A DNA stretch of 64,000 nucleotides from Gammaproteobacteria bacterium (GTDB lineage: Bacteria; Pseudomonadota; Gammaproteobacteria; GCA-001735895). Below, piece by piece: positions 52,589-62,087 of the stretch (positions within the stretch are counted from its first letter, which is position 1; every line of letters begins with the position of its first letter). The notes under the pieces are model-generated. The model ran no database searches, was not told the DNA's origin, and saw only the letters and a program-made list of their open reading frames with translations. A program made the position numbers and the translations under genes. The stretch covers positions 22,735 through 86,734 of the forward strand of contig JAAEMR010000088.1 of assembly GCA_024225395.1 (NCBI GenBank), given 5' to 3'.

Positions 52589-54045
52589 TAGTGCACCGTG
52601 CAAACCATGCAGGGGTCAAAGGAACGAATAATATGTTGAATCATTGCTGCACTGGACTGGTCATCACCCATTTCTGTACCCTGTAGTGCAAGCTCAAGAG
52701 CACCAGGTTGTTCACTGCTGTCACGGGGGGAAAAATTCCACGTAGTTGGGGCAATAATTTGATAATTCAGAATACGACCATTTTTGATTCTTAACCAGTG
52801 CCCCAGGCTACCTCGGGCTGCTTCCACCAATCCTGCCCCCTGGGCTTCCCGGGGAATTATCGACTCTTGACAGAAATCTTGCCCCGGTTGGATTTGTTTA
52901 ACCCACTGTTCCATGGCGGGTATTACCAGTGCCAGTTCGAGTAATCTCGAGATAACCCTGTTTTGAACATTAGCCCCTGTTTTGTCAACCAGATCGCGTA
53001 TCAATGGATGCCCTGATATGACCTGCCTGGAAATGGCACCCACCTCCATGACCTGTTGATTTAGCCTGGGTGCTTTACACCAGCTATAACCGGATGTTTC
53101 ATCGCTGTCTGGAATGGTGCTTCCCTGAAATGGATGTTTGGGGGAAGCTATTGAGTTTACCCAGCTGTGTGAAATATCTTCTCGTATATCATCCGGATTA
53201 AATGTTTGTAGTTGTTGATGCCAGGTTCCAGCATTAAAAAGGAAATGGTCATCTTCCGGGTAAGCGCCGTAACTCATAAAATTACCATTAGTTTTGCCCT
53301 GGCGGTTCAAATTCAAGTCCTGAGCAATGCTAATAAATTGTGCAAAATCATGTTGGTTGTGTTGATCGACAAACTGCAATAAATCCTCTTCACTGCTAAG
53401 AGCCGCCACCTGTTCCAGCTCTGCTCCAAACAGGACTTCCTGTAAAAAATGGCGGAATGCGGTAATGGTGCCAAGCAGGCGAATACGTTCCAGAGATTCT
53501 ACAGGGCGGGTGGTGCCTCCAGGCTGTAAGGCGAGAGAATGGGGCCATTTACCGGCAAGGATTCCTGTCATATGCAGGAATGCTGCCCGGGCCGGTAACA
53601 CGTCTCTGGTTGAACTGCCTGTTTGTGCTTTAAACCGGAACGTGATGTCATTAAACCAGGCTTTATCCCTGTAACATTCACGCGCAAAATCGGGCATGAA
53701 AAATAGATAAAAATGAGTGAGGTGATCGGCCAAGTTTTCGGCTGCCAGTATCAGGTTGGTCGCAAGTTGGCCGTTTTGAGTGGGCTTTAAACCCTGTGCA
53801 GAGGCTATGGCCTGAGCAGCGGCGACTGATTGAGAAACGGAACAGATGCCGCATATTCTGGGTGTGTAAATCAGAGAGTCCCGGGGATCCTTGCCATGTA
53901 AAATTTGCTCGTAACCTCGAAATAAAGGGGCATTAACCCAGGCCCGGGAAATCTTTTGCTGGTCTACTTCTATGTTGACTTCCAGATCGCCTTCAACCCG
54001 GTTAAACGGGCCAAGAATTCGGCGTGTTGGAGATTTTTCGGTCAT
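52588..54045 (-). CDS. hoxC: Regulatory (H2-sensing) [NiFe]-hydrogenase large subunit
   Basis: Protein of 485 residues. The N-terminal metal motif is RICGICSVSQS with Cys65 and Cys68; the C-terminal one is DPCMVCTVH. The protein ends at that His, so there is no cleavable tail and no need for a maturation endopeptidase. This is the hallmark of HoxC/HupV sensors. Ile67 between the cysteines and Phe115 in HFYLFF correspond to Ile62 and Phe110, the bulky gas-channel residues of the Ralstonia sensor, each with an offset of five. It follows hoxB after 3 bases and precedes hypF. Confidence 0.92.
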   Translation of the reverse strand: MTEKSPTRRILGPFNRVEGDLEVNIEVDQQKISRAWVNAPLFRGYEQILHGKDPRDSLIYTPRICGICSVSQSVAAAQAIASAQGLKPTQNGQLATNLILAAENLADHLTHFYLFFMPDFARECYRDKAWFNDITFRFKAQTGSSTRDVLPARAAFLHMTGILAGKWPHSLALQPGGTTRPVESLERIRLLGTITAFRHFLQEVLFGAELEQVAALSSEEDLLQFVDQHNQHDFAQFISIAQDLNLNRQGKTNGNFMSYGAYPEDDHFLFNAGTWHQQLQTFNPDDIREDISHSWVNSIASPKHPFQGSTIPDSDETSGYSWCKAPRLNQQVMEVGAISRQVISGHPLIRDLVDKTGANVQNRVISRLLELALVIPAMEQWVKQIQPGQDFCQESIIPREAQGAGLVEAARGSLGHWLRIKNGRILNYQIIAPTTWNFSPRDSSEQPGALELALQGTEMGDDQSSAAMIQHIIRSFDPCMVCTVH

Positions 54046-54048
54046 GGC

Positions 54049-55050
54049 TCAGGTTTCCTCTTCATGCATGCCGGGCGATATACGGATATGGTCGGATTCG
54101 GAATTTACCTTCAGTCGTTTTGGTGTAGCTGCTTTGGCCAGGGAAGAAAGAGCCACAAACCAGGCCTTGGGCATATCGGTGGGCAGACCTATAGGTATAC
54201 CCGCAATCTTTGGGGTTTCGGTAAAACAGTGACCGGGTTCTTCGAATTCCGGTGCCGTGCAATTGATACAGGTGAATCCGCCGCGCAGACAGGAGCCTTC
54301 TCCGTTCCATAATCGTATATTGCAGTCGGCACGAGCCTGGGTGCCGAGACACCCCCTGTTTTCCATCATACAGCCCAGATCGGTCGGGCGTTTGGCACTT
54401 GCCTTGAACTCGTAATACTCATTTCGAGGACAGCCATGGTGTACCAGGTGTTTGGTGTAACTTCGAGGGCGATTGAAACTGTCCAGTTGAGCAGGATTTA
54501 TTTCACCCTGAGCCAGTTGACTCAGTGTTTCTATCACCCAGTTTGGGTGTACCGGGCAGCCCGCGATGTTGATAACAGGTAATCGACTGGTGTCAAGCCA
54601 TGAACTTTCGAGCAACCCCCCTGCAATTTGACCCTCAAATTGAAGACCGGTGGCCTCACCTGGATTGGGACCTGACATGGTGATGCCGCCAAATGCTGCA
54701 CAGGAACCTATTGCCAGGGTATGCCTGGCCTTTTCAGTCAAACTTTTTATGACGTCGAACATGGGTCGACGCGTTCCACTTAACAAATGGAAGCGACCAC
54801 TACCCTGGGGGCCCATCATCACCGAGCCTTCCAGACAAAATGCATCCAGTAGTAATTGTCCACTTTCAATTTTTTCCAGTAATGCCAGAAAATCCTGCCC
54901 ACAGGCTTCACTGAATGAAGGGTGCCATAGTAAATTAATATTGTTATGTTTTAGACTGGAAAAAAAATCTGGCAACTCGGCGTTTAATACCGATATGCTG
55001 CAACCACCACAACCTCCGGACTGAATCCACAGAATGTTGAAAGGTTTCAT
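54049..55050 (-). CDS. hoxB: Regulatory (H2-sensing) [NiFe]-hydrogenase small subunit
   Basis: Iron-sulfur subunit of 333 residues. It starts directly with NILWIQSGGCGGCSISVLNA, which supplies the first cysteines of the proximal cluster, and has no twin-arginine signal peptide. It is therefore cytoplasmic, unlike uptake hydrogenase small subunits. Further cysteines lie in HHGCPRNEYYEF, ENRGCLGTQARADC and FTCINCTAPEFEEPGHC. It overlaps the kinase gene by 4 bases, as expected for a sensor that pairs with it. Confidence 0.92.
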   Translation of the reverse strand: MKPFNILWIQSGGCGGCSISVLNAELPDFFSSLKHNNINLLWHPSFSEACGQDFLALLEKIESGQLLLDAFCLEGSVMMGPQGSGRFHLLSGTRRPMFDVIKSLTEKARHTLAIGSCAAFGGITMSGPNPGEATGLQFEGQIAGGLLESSWLDTSRLPVINIAGCPVHPNWVIETLSQLAQGEINPAQLDSFNRPRSYTKHLVHHGCPRNEYYEFKASAKRPTDLGCMMENRGCLGTQARADCNIRLWNGEGSCLRGGFTCINCTAPEFEEPGHCFTETPKIAGIPIGLPTDMPKAWFVALSSLAKAATPKRLKVNSESDHIRISPGMHEEET

Positions 55051-56417
55051 TTATCTATCTCCAGAGGCAGTGATAAAATAAATTCGGCTCCACCCTGTTT
55101 ATGGTTGCTAACCGTTAAATCACCCTGACATTGTTCGGTTGCCAGCCCATAACTGATATACAAACCAAGACCAGTACCACTACCTACCGCACGGGTAGTA
55201 AAAAAAGGATCAAAAACTTTAACCAGATTTTGCTGCTTTATGCCCGGACCATTATCTTGAATATGCAATTGGGCAAAATTATTATCCTTGTTTACAGTGA
55301 TGATCAGTTGAGGTTGATCTTTGTGATCCATGGCATCAATAGCATTTTGAATGAGATTGATGAGTATTTGATGAACATAACCTTCGTTGTTGGTGATATA
55401 AAATTCGGTTGGGTAGTTGTGAATAACTTCAGGATTGGTTTTTGCGGCTTTTAATACCCAGGATATTGCGCGTTTAATAACAGGTATCAAGTTGAAGGAT
55501 TGTTTTTCTCGTTCCTGAGGGGTGGTAAATTTTCGTAGATTCTGGACGATTTCGCTGATCCGTTCTGCTCCCTCAACAGAACCTTCCACCAATGGATTAA
55601 TATCATCCATCATGGCATCAATACCCAATTGTGATCGTAATTTTTGCAACTGGTCATGGCTGGTATTTGCATGCACAGCATCGATATAGGTTTTGAATTT
55701 TTGTTGATAGTTTTTAAGTGCATACATGTTGGCGTAGAGAAAACTGATCGGGTTATTTAATTCGTGAGCTACACCTGCGACCAGTCTGCCCAGAGAGGCC
55801 ATTTTTTCAGATTGAATTAATTGTAAATTTACAGTTTTTAATTTCTCATGTGCCTGATGAAGTGCACTATAGGCTTTGCGCAGTTCTCCAAGTGGTCGCC
55901 CGGTTACTACCATGCCGGAAAGCCTGTTTTCATGATCAAAACGTGCGCAGCAGTTGATTGCCATGGGGATTTCTTTTTGGTCGGAACTGATAAGTTCAAT
56001 CTGACAGTCAATTAAGGAGCCAGAGCGAATATGTTCAGGGAATTCAGCGATTAAACCCAGATGTTTTTTACTGAATAAACTGGATATAGGTTTGCCAGAA
56101 AGTTCTTCGGCGGTCGTTCCAATGACTTCTTCCAGAGCATGATTGACTTGCTGAATTTCACCGTTGATATTACAGACAATTAGAATATCGGATATTGATG
56201 AAATGACACTTTGAATGAAAAGCTGGGCATCTTCAAGCGCTGAGTTTTTTTCTTCCAGTTCTACCTGGTAATGTACCAGGTCAGCATAAATACTATCCAT
56301 GTGCTGAACAACTTCAATCCAGGCGCTATCATCTAACTGTCGATTGTGTTGATGCAGTTCGGAAGCTAATCCCGCCTGAATGGTTAAACTGGATGATTGA
56401 TGAGGTTGGTCATTCAT
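55047..56417 (-). CDS. hoxJ: H2-signalling PAS histidine kinase HoxJ/HupT
   Basis: Soluble kinase of 456 residues without membrane helices. A coiled stretch (about 35-65) leads to a PAS domain (about 70-175, ISDILIVCNINGEIQQVNH). The phosphorylation site is His218 in VAGVAHELNNPISF. The ATPase domain has LINLIQNAID, DNGPGI and GSGTGLGLYISYG. In the known systems this kinase binds the HoxBC/HupUV sensor and phosphorylates the regulator in the absence of H2. It overlaps hoxA and hoxB by 4 bases each. Confidence 0.9.
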   Translation of the reverse strand: MNDQPHQSSSLTIQAGLASELHQHNRQLDDSAWIEVVQHMDSIYADLVHYQVELEEKNSALEDAQLFIQSVISSISDILIVCNINGEIQQVNHALEEVIGTTAEELSGKPISSLFSKKHLGLIAEFPEHIRSGSLIDCQIELISSDQKEIPMAINCCARFDHENRLSGMVVTGRPLGELRKAYSALHQAHEKLKTVNLQLIQSEKMASLGRLVAGVAHELNNPISFLYANMYALKNYQQKFKTYIDAVHANTSHDQLQKLRSQLGIDAMMDDINPLVEGSVEGAERISEIVQNLRKFTTPQEREKQSFNLIPVIKRAISWVLKAAKTNPEVIHNYPTEFYITNNEGYVHQILINLIQNAIDAMDHKDQPQLIITVNKDNNFAQLHIQDNGPGIKQQNLVKVFDPFFTTRAVGSGTGLGLYISYGLATEQCQGDLTVSNHKQGGAEFILSLPLEIDK

Positions 56418-57889
56418 GCGACATCAATTATGGACTCAATATTAGTGTTTTTCTCCAGGCCATATCGATGCATTTTATTGCGTAAACCAACACGGGATAA
56501 TCCAAGTTCCTGGGCTGTCTGGGTTTTATTCCAGCGCAGCCTGATAAGTGTTTCTTTTAAAATTCGAGCTTCGAGAGATTCCACGCGTTGTTTCAATGTA
56601 CCTTCTATACCGGTGAGCAACTCCATATCTGCAATAGACTCTTCGGGTGTCGCATGTAATATTTGTGGTGAGATCAAGTCAGAACCGAGGTAGTCATTTT
56701 GACCGAGTACCAGCATGCGTTGTATTTCATTTTGCATTTCGCGTACGTTACCTGGCCATTGATAGGCTTCAAAACAGTTTAGCACTTCTTCACTGATACC
56801 CTTTACCCGTTTACCCAGCTGGTCCATGGTCTGGTTAAGAATGGCAATGGCCAGTGGTGAAATATCACATTGTCGATTACGTAATGGAGGAATATTAATT
56901 TCAAAAGTTGCCAGCCGATAATAGAGATCCTGTCGAAACTTTTTATCTCGAATATCCTGTTCCATGTTGCGATTGGTTGCGGCAATAATACGAACATTGA
57001 TCGGGCGGCGACTGTTACTGCCGAGTGGACGAATTTCCCTTTCCTGTAATACGCGAAGTAACTTTACCTGGAAAGCCGGTGATGTGTCACCAATTTCATC
57101 AAGGAATATTGTTCCACCATCGGCGAGTTCAAAAAGGCCAATTCGATCATCAATGGCTCCGGTAAATGCGCCACGCTTGTGGCCAAATAATTCACTTTCC
57201 AATAATTCGTCGGGCAGGGCACCACAATTTTCTGCAACAAAAACTTTATCCTGGCGCAGGCTGTTGTAATGCAGGGAGCGAGCACAGAGTTCTTTTCCGG
57301 TTCCGGATTCTCCCGTCAATAGAATATTGACATCGAAAGGAGCTGCATTTCTGATGGTGTTGCAGATACTGTTCATGCAACTTTCCTGGCTACGAATAAT
57401 TGCCTGATCCCAGTCATACCGGGCCTTCAGAGTACGTCGTTTTTCAATCATACTCTGTTCAATGGTATCGGGTTTTAGTTTTAGCTCGACTGATAGCTGT
57501 TCGTTTTCGCGTTGTAAACGGAACAGGTCAACGGCATTATTGAGTTTGATGATTAAATCGTCAGGGTGCCAGGGCTTGGTAATGTACTGGTATATACCAC
57601 CTTTATTGACAGCATTGATGATGTCTTCAGAATCGGTGTAACCGGAAATAATGATACGAATAATAAGGGGGTATTCATCACGAACTTTCTGGGTGAACTC
57701 TACGCCGGTCATTTCCGGCATACGTTGGTCACACAGTAAGATTTGAATCCATTCCCGCCGTAAAATTGTTTCGGCATCTTCGATGTTATTGGCAATATGA
57801 ACATCGAAACGATCACAAAGAATTCGCTGAATAGATTCCAGTGAACGCTGTTCATCATCAACCACCAGTATGCTTGCGGCTGTGGTCAT
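56414..57889 (-). CDS. hoxA: NtrC-type hydrogenase transcription regulator HoxA/HupR
   Basis: Protein of 491 residues in three parts: a receiver domain (about 6-120) with Asp54 in LLCDQRMPEMTG; a sigma-54 AAA+ domain (about 165-395) with GESGTGKE, the GAFTGA loop and GGTIFLDEIGD; and a Fis-type helix-turn-helix at the end (TAQELGLSRVGLRNKM). HoxA/HupR activates the energy-conserving hydrogenase genes. An intact GAFTGA loop implies true sigma-54 contact. It overlaps hypX and hoxJ by 4 bases each. Confidence 0.92.
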   Translation of the reverse strand: MTTAASILVVDDEQRSLESIQRILCDRFDVHIANNIEDAETILRREWIQILLCDQRMPEMTGVEFTQKVRDEYPLIIRIIISGYTDSEDIINAVNKGGIYQYITKPWHPDDLIIKLNNAVDLFRLQRENEQLSVELKLKPDTIEQSMIEKRRTLKARYDWDQAIIRSQESCMNSICNTIRNAAPFDVNILLTGESGTGKELCARSLHYNSLRQDKVFVAENCGALPDELLESELFGHKRGAFTGAIDDRIGLFELADGGTIFLDEIGDTSPAFQVKLLRVLQEREIRPLGSNSRRPINVRIIAATNRNMEQDIRDKKFRQDLYYRLATFEINIPPLRNRQCDISPLAIAILNQTMDQLGKRVKGISEEVLNCFEAYQWPGNVREMQNEIQRMLVLGQNDYLGSDLISPQILHATPEESIADMELLTGIEGTLKQRVESLEARILKETLIRLRWNKTQTAQELGLSRVGLRNKMHRYGLEKNTNIESIIDVA

Positions 57890-59598
57890 GAGACCCTCCT
57901 GACTATGTCTGATATTCGTCGATGTTTGGCAATAGTTAAAGGTGTTCGTGATTTGGCAATTTTGTATACGAAGTTATATCTTGCGATGTGGTAACTGGGG
58001 TCAAAGCCGTAAAAATTCTGCTTCATTTTATTTAACTCTAACTCACGGTATGCTGATAAAGGTTTAATTGCTTCATCATGAGTGCGTTGTTGTCTTTTTT
58101 TATCCAGCCGTTGATTTATACTGAGATTGCCTGAAGCCTTGTTTAATAGTTTTTTGCAATGTTGTTGAACGGCTTCATAAAATAAGTTTCGTGGAGCATC
58201 AATAATCTTGTCCACAAGCCCCAGTGCTTTTGCTTCTGTTAAACCCATCGGTAATCGGGATTGGCTAATGCGCTGACTATTTTCATCACCGGCGAATCGA
58301 GGTAGTAGATAACTCCAGTATTCCGATCCATATAGATTTCCCATATCCTTATAGTGCGGGTTTAGAATAACCCCTTTTCTGGCCCAGACTTCATCGGCTG
58401 CCCGTGCCAGGAATACTCCGCCCGCACCTGCATTTCCTCTCATGGCTGAAAAAACCAGCTGTGACCCGGTGTTGATTATTTCCAGTGACAGGTCATTAAT
58501 GGCATTGATGTTTTCCCAGGATTCATCAGCAGCACTTTTTGCAGCTTCTATCTGGTTCAGGTGCATACCATTTGACCAGAAGTCTTCGCCACCCATTAAG
58601 ACAATGATTTTGGTGGGTTGCTGTTTGGCCTGAATCAGAGCTTCACGCAATTGCTGACATTGTGCCGTACTCATTGCCCCATTATAAAAATTAAAATGCA
58701 GGTAACCGACTTCATCAGCAGAGTGGTAGTAGACAGGTTGATAAGCTGTCGATTGTTTGACATCGATGAATGGTAAATCACTTGTTTCGTCTTTTAACAC
58801 GACGGTTGCGGGAAGTTTGAATGGATGAGGGCTCTGTTTGTCTTTCAGGTGACCAATCCACACTGCAGTATTCGTTGTGGCAACGCAGATAGCTGTTTCG
58901 TTTCTTCCTATGAGCTCACCAGCTTTTCCATGTAGAAGAGGTTCATGATGAGCATCAAATAAATACAGTTCACGATCAAACCATTCTTGTTTTATACCGG
59001 GGAATCCATCGGCACATTTTATTTTTCTGATAACAGTGGCAGAGTCATCAATTTTCCAGTCTATATGTCGATCTGTCTGTTGCATTAAAGGTTGCCAGCA
59101 GCCGGAAGTTTCAATTTGCTTCAGGCTTAACGGGGCAAAGCCGGGTTGTTGATGTTTTTGAATGGCAATATTGACTGCCTGCATTGCTGCTTCGGTTACT
59201 TCATTCCGGTAAATACTTGCCTTGGTGGCGTTTCGCATAGGGAAGGTGACTGTTGACCAGATATCACCGGCATCCATTTCTGCATTCGCCTGTAATACGG
59301 TAACTCCCCATTCGTTGACCTTGTTCAGGATTGCCCAGTCCAGAGATGAAGGCCCCCGATCACCCGTTATGCCCGGATGTATGATCAGGCAAATGGTGTT
59401 TTTCCAGATGGATTCAGGAATGGCTCGTTTCAGGTAGGGGGCAATAATCAGTTCTGGTTGAAATAGCTGAACGGCTTGCAAACTGGTTTCATCATTGATG
59501 TCGAATTCAACCGAGATGTCATGCCCCTGAGCTTGAAGCTCGACAAACAGTCTTTGGGTTAGACTGTTAAAGGCATGACAGAGTAGTAGAATTTTCAT
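57886..59598 (-). CDS. hypX: Hydrogenase maturation protein HypX/HoxX (CO-ligand synthesis)
   Basis: Protein of 570 residues that joins a formyl-tetrahydrofolate hydrolase/transferase-like N-terminal half (IIHPGITGDRGPSSLDWAI near residues 72-90) with a C-terminal enoyl-CoA hydratase/isomerase-like half (MGGEDFWSNGMHLNQ, then GNAGAGGVFLARAADEV). HypX converts the formyl group to CO for the active-site iron and matters when hydrogenase is made in air. Its presence marks an aerobic hydrogen oxidiser. It lies between hypE and hoxA, as in Ralstonia. Confidence 0.93.
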   Translation of the reverse strand: MKILLLCHAFNSLTQRLFVELQAQGHDISVEFDINDETSLQAVQLFQPELIIAPYLKRAIPESIWKNTICLIIHPGITGDRGPSSLDWAILNKVNEWGVTVLQANAEMDAGDIWSTVTFPMRNATKASIYRNEVTEAAMQAVNIAIQKHQQPGFAPLSLKQIETSGCWQPLMQQTDRHIDWKIDDSATVIRKIKCADGFPGIKQEWFDRELYLFDAHHEPLLHGKAGELIGRNETAICVATTNTAVWIGHLKDKQSPHPFKLPATVVLKDETSDLPFIDVKQSTAYQPVYYHSADEVGYLHFNFYNGAMSTAQCQQLREALIQAKQQPTKIIVLMGGEDFWSNGMHLNQIEAAKSAADESWENINAINDLSLEIINTGSQLVFSAMRGNAGAGGVFLARAADEVWARKGVILNPHYKDMGNLYGSEYWSYLLPRFAGDENSQRISQSRLPMGLTEAKALGLVDKIIDAPRNLFYEAVQQHCKKLLNKASGNLSINQRLDKKRQQRTHDEAIKPLSAYRELELNKMKQNFYGFDPSYHIARYNFVYKIAKSRTPLTIAKHRRISDIVRRVS

Positions 59599-59632
59599 CA
59601 GAAATGAATTGTCAGAGATTAATTATAAGTAA

Positions 59633-60682
59633 TTAGCATATCCGTGGTAACTGTTCACCGGCAAGCCAGTCAACGATTCTACTGCCGCCAAAACCGGTTT
59701 GCATTTGAACGAAGCCATGAGTATCTTCGATGACTTCTCCGATAATGGCTGATTGTTTGCCCAGTGGGTGAGCGCGCATGGTGTGCAGTAATTTTTCGGC
59801 ATCCTGTTTTTTACAGATACACACCAGCTTGCCTTCATTGGCAACATACAGAGGATCCAGACCGAGTAATTCACAGGCGGCACTGACTGCCGGTTTAACC
59901 GGGATATCATCTTCACGAATGGTCATGCCGACAGAGGATTGCTGTGTTAACTCATTCAGGGTGGTGGCCAGTCCACCCCGGGTGGGGTCGCGCAGGCAAT
60001 GGATGCCGGGCACCGCTTTTACCATGTCGGCTATCAGCGTATGTAATGCGGCAGAATCAGATTCGATGGTTGTTTCAAATTGCAGGTTTTCACGGCTCGA
60101 CATGATGGCAATGCCATGGTCCCCGATACTGCCGTTAATCAGAATAACATCCCCCGGCTGTGCCAGGTCGCCAGAAATATTGATACCTTCAGGAACCAGA
60201 CCTATGCCGGTTGTGGTGATAAATACACCATCTCCCTTGCCTTTTTCGACGACTTTAGTGTCTCCGGTAATCACTGGGACATTGGCATCAGAAGCCGCTT
60301 TTGCCATGCTGATGACTATCTGTTCCAGATCAGCCAGAGGGTATCCTTCTTCGAGGATAAAACCGGCTGATAGATAGAGTGGTTTTGCGCCTGACATGGC
60401 TACATCATTCACTGTACCGTGGACTGATAGCGAACCGATATCTCCCCCAGGGAAAAATATGGGTGAGATAACGTGACCGTCAACACTCATGACCATGCGG
60501 CCAGCAGTCATATCAAAACTGGCCTGATCATTCGCCTGGCGCAGTAACTCATTGTCGAAATGTTTAACAAACATTTCGTCAACCAGCTGGGCCATGGCCC
60601 GGCCACCACTACCATGGGTCATATCGACTTTATCGGTTCGGGTGTTCAGACGAACAGGAAATCGTTTGCCTGTGTGTGTCAT
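59633..60682 (-). CDS. hypE: Hydrogenase maturation protein HypE
   Basis: ATP-dependent dehydratase of 349 residues that turns the carbamoyl group on its last cysteine into a cyanide. It begins the conserved part MTHGSGGRAMAQLVDEMF and ends exactly PRIC, the essential C-terminal Cys. The fold is shared with SelD and PurM, but SelD lacks this ending. It overlaps hypD by 4 bases. Confidence 0.96.
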   Translation of the reverse strand: MTHTGKRFPVRLNTRTDKVDMTHGSGGRAMAQLVDEMFVKHFDNELLRQANDQASFDMTAGRMVMSVDGHVISPIFFPGGDIGSLSVHGTVNDVAMSGAKPLYLSAGFILEEGYPLADLEQIVISMAKAASDANVPVITGDTKVVEKGKGDGVFITTTGIGLVPEGINISGDLAQPGDVILINGSIGDHGIAIMSSRENLQFETTIESDSAALHTLIADMVKAVPGIHCLRDPTRGGLATTLNELTQQSSVGMTIREDDIPVKPAVSAACELLGLDPLYVANEGKLVCICKKQDAEKLLHTMRAHPLGKQSAIIGEVIEDTHGFVQMQTGFGGSRIVDWLAGEQLPRIC

Positions 60683-61848
60683 GCGACTGACTCCATATTA
60701 TCTCGTTGATGTTCTGTAATTTTACTATCTTGACGAAAACGGCCATAACTCCAGTAAGCGGCGCAAGCCCCCTCTGAAGATACCATGCAGGAACCCATCG
60801 GGTTTTCCGGGGTGCATACGGTGCCAAATAATTTACAATCGATGGGGGTTTTTGCGCCGCGTAAAATAGAAGGGCACTCGCAGCCTTTAACGTCACTGGC
60901 CTGAATGGTGGTGATGTTAAAGTATTTTTCTGCATCGAAGTCAGCATAGGGCTGTTTGATTTGCAAAGCGCTATAGGGTACCAGACCCAGGCCTCGCCAT
61001 TCAAAACTGCGGCGCAGTTCAAAAATCTCTGATACCAGTTGCTGAGCCTTCAGATTACCGTCACGGCTAACGACACGGGTGTATTCATTTTCAACGTCAT
61101 GACGCCCTTCATTCAGTTGACGAATTAACATCAGTGTTGATTGCATAACATCCAGCGGTTCAAAACCTGCTATCACTACCGGGCGCTGAAACTCTTCGGC
61201 AAAAAACTCATAGGGGCGACTTCCAATGATGGAACTGACGTGAGATGGCCCGAAAAAACCGTCGATAGAGACGGAACCGATATCACGAACTTCCGGGGAT
61301 TCCAGAATATTCTGGATAGCAGCCGGGGTCAGCACATGATTGCAAAAAACCTTGAAGTTTTTCAAACCCAGAGCCTGGGCCTGTTTGATGGAAACGGCAG
61401 TAGGAGGCGTGGTAGTTTCAAAACCGATAGCAAAAAAAACGACCTGACGATGTGGATTGTCCTGTGCAATTTTGAGAGCGTCCTGAGTGGAATAAACCAT
61501 GCGAACGTCTGCGCCTTCTGCCTTGATTTTTAGCAGGCTTTTACGTCCACTGGCGGGCACCCGTAGCATATCTCCATAGGTGCAAAGTATAACGTCATGA
61601 TCTTCCGCAAGCTGAATAGCATTGTCGATTCGGCCGATGGGTAATACGCAAACCGGACAACCGGGACCGTGTACAAAATTGACGTTATCCGGCATCAGGT
61701 CCTGTACACCGTATCGGAAAATGGCATGAGTGTGACCACCACAGAATTCCATCAGGTTGTAGTTACGATCAGCACTGGCTTCTTTGTGAATGGATGCAGA
61801 CAGTTTTTTTGCCAGGCTTTGTTGTCGAAATTCATCGATGTATTTCAT
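60679..61848 (-). CDS. hypD: Hydrogenase maturation protein HypD
   Basis: Iron-sulfur scaffold of 389 residues on which, with HypC, the Fe(CN)2CO group is built. It shows FCGGHTHAIFRYG, GPGCPVCVLP and a C-terminal set of cluster cysteines (CECPSILRG, CKLFGTVCTPENPMGSC). Its start overlaps the hypC stop by 4 bases. Confidence 0.96.
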   Translation of the reverse strand: MKYIDEFRQQSLAKKLSASIHKEASADRNYNLMEFCGGHTHAIFRYGVQDLMPDNVNFVHGPGCPVCVLPIGRIDNAIQLAEDHDVILCTYGDMLRVPASGRKSLLKIKAEGADVRMVYSTQDALKIAQDNPHRQVVFFAIGFETTTPPTAVSIKQAQALGLKNFKVFCNHVLTPAAIQNILESPEVRDIGSVSIDGFFGPSHVSSIIGSRPYEFFAEEFQRPVVIAGFEPLDVMQSTLMLIRQLNEGRHDVENEYTRVVSRDGNLKAQQLVSEIFELRRSFEWRGLGLVPYSALQIKQPYADFDAEKYFNITTIQASDVKGCECPSILRGAKTPIDCKLFGTVCTPENPMGSCMVSSEGACAAYWSYGRFRQDSKITEHQRDNMESVA

Positions 61849-62084
61849 GCCGGAACCTCTTCGTCGATCAGTCCGGCCTCTGCAAAAAGAGCCAGAGTAT
61901 GCTCGGCTTCTTCTTCACTGACTTTGTTAAGTGCATATCCTACGTGGATGAGTACGTAATCATTAATTTTCACATCTTCGACTAAAGCCAGGGAAATTTC
62001 ACGTTTGACTTCTCCCAGTGCAACCGTTGCCATGTCGGTGGTTTCGTTTATGCTGATAACCTGTGCGGGTAATGCGAGGCACAT
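61845..62084 (-). CDS. hypC: Hydrogenase maturation chaperone HypC
   Basis: Small chaperone of 79 residues that starts MCLALPAQV; Cys2 becomes the N-terminal metal-binding residue after Met removal. It carries the iron group with HypD to the large subunit. It lies 3 bases after hypB. Confidence 0.95.
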   Translation of the reverse strand: MCLALPAQVISINETTDMATVALGEVKREISLALVEDVKINDYVLIHVGYALNKVSEEEAEHTLALFAEAGLIDEEVPA

Positions 62085-62087
62085 AGA

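Noticed and set aside
59778..60377. 199-codon open frame antisense to hypE
   Set aside because: It lies wholly inside hypE on the other strand, has a composition typical of a shadow frame and no ribosome site or recognisable motif.
59633..60682. Selenophosphate synthase (SelD) instead of HypE
   Set aside because: The folds are related, but the protein ends PRIC and sits between hypD and hypX, which is diagnostic for HypE.
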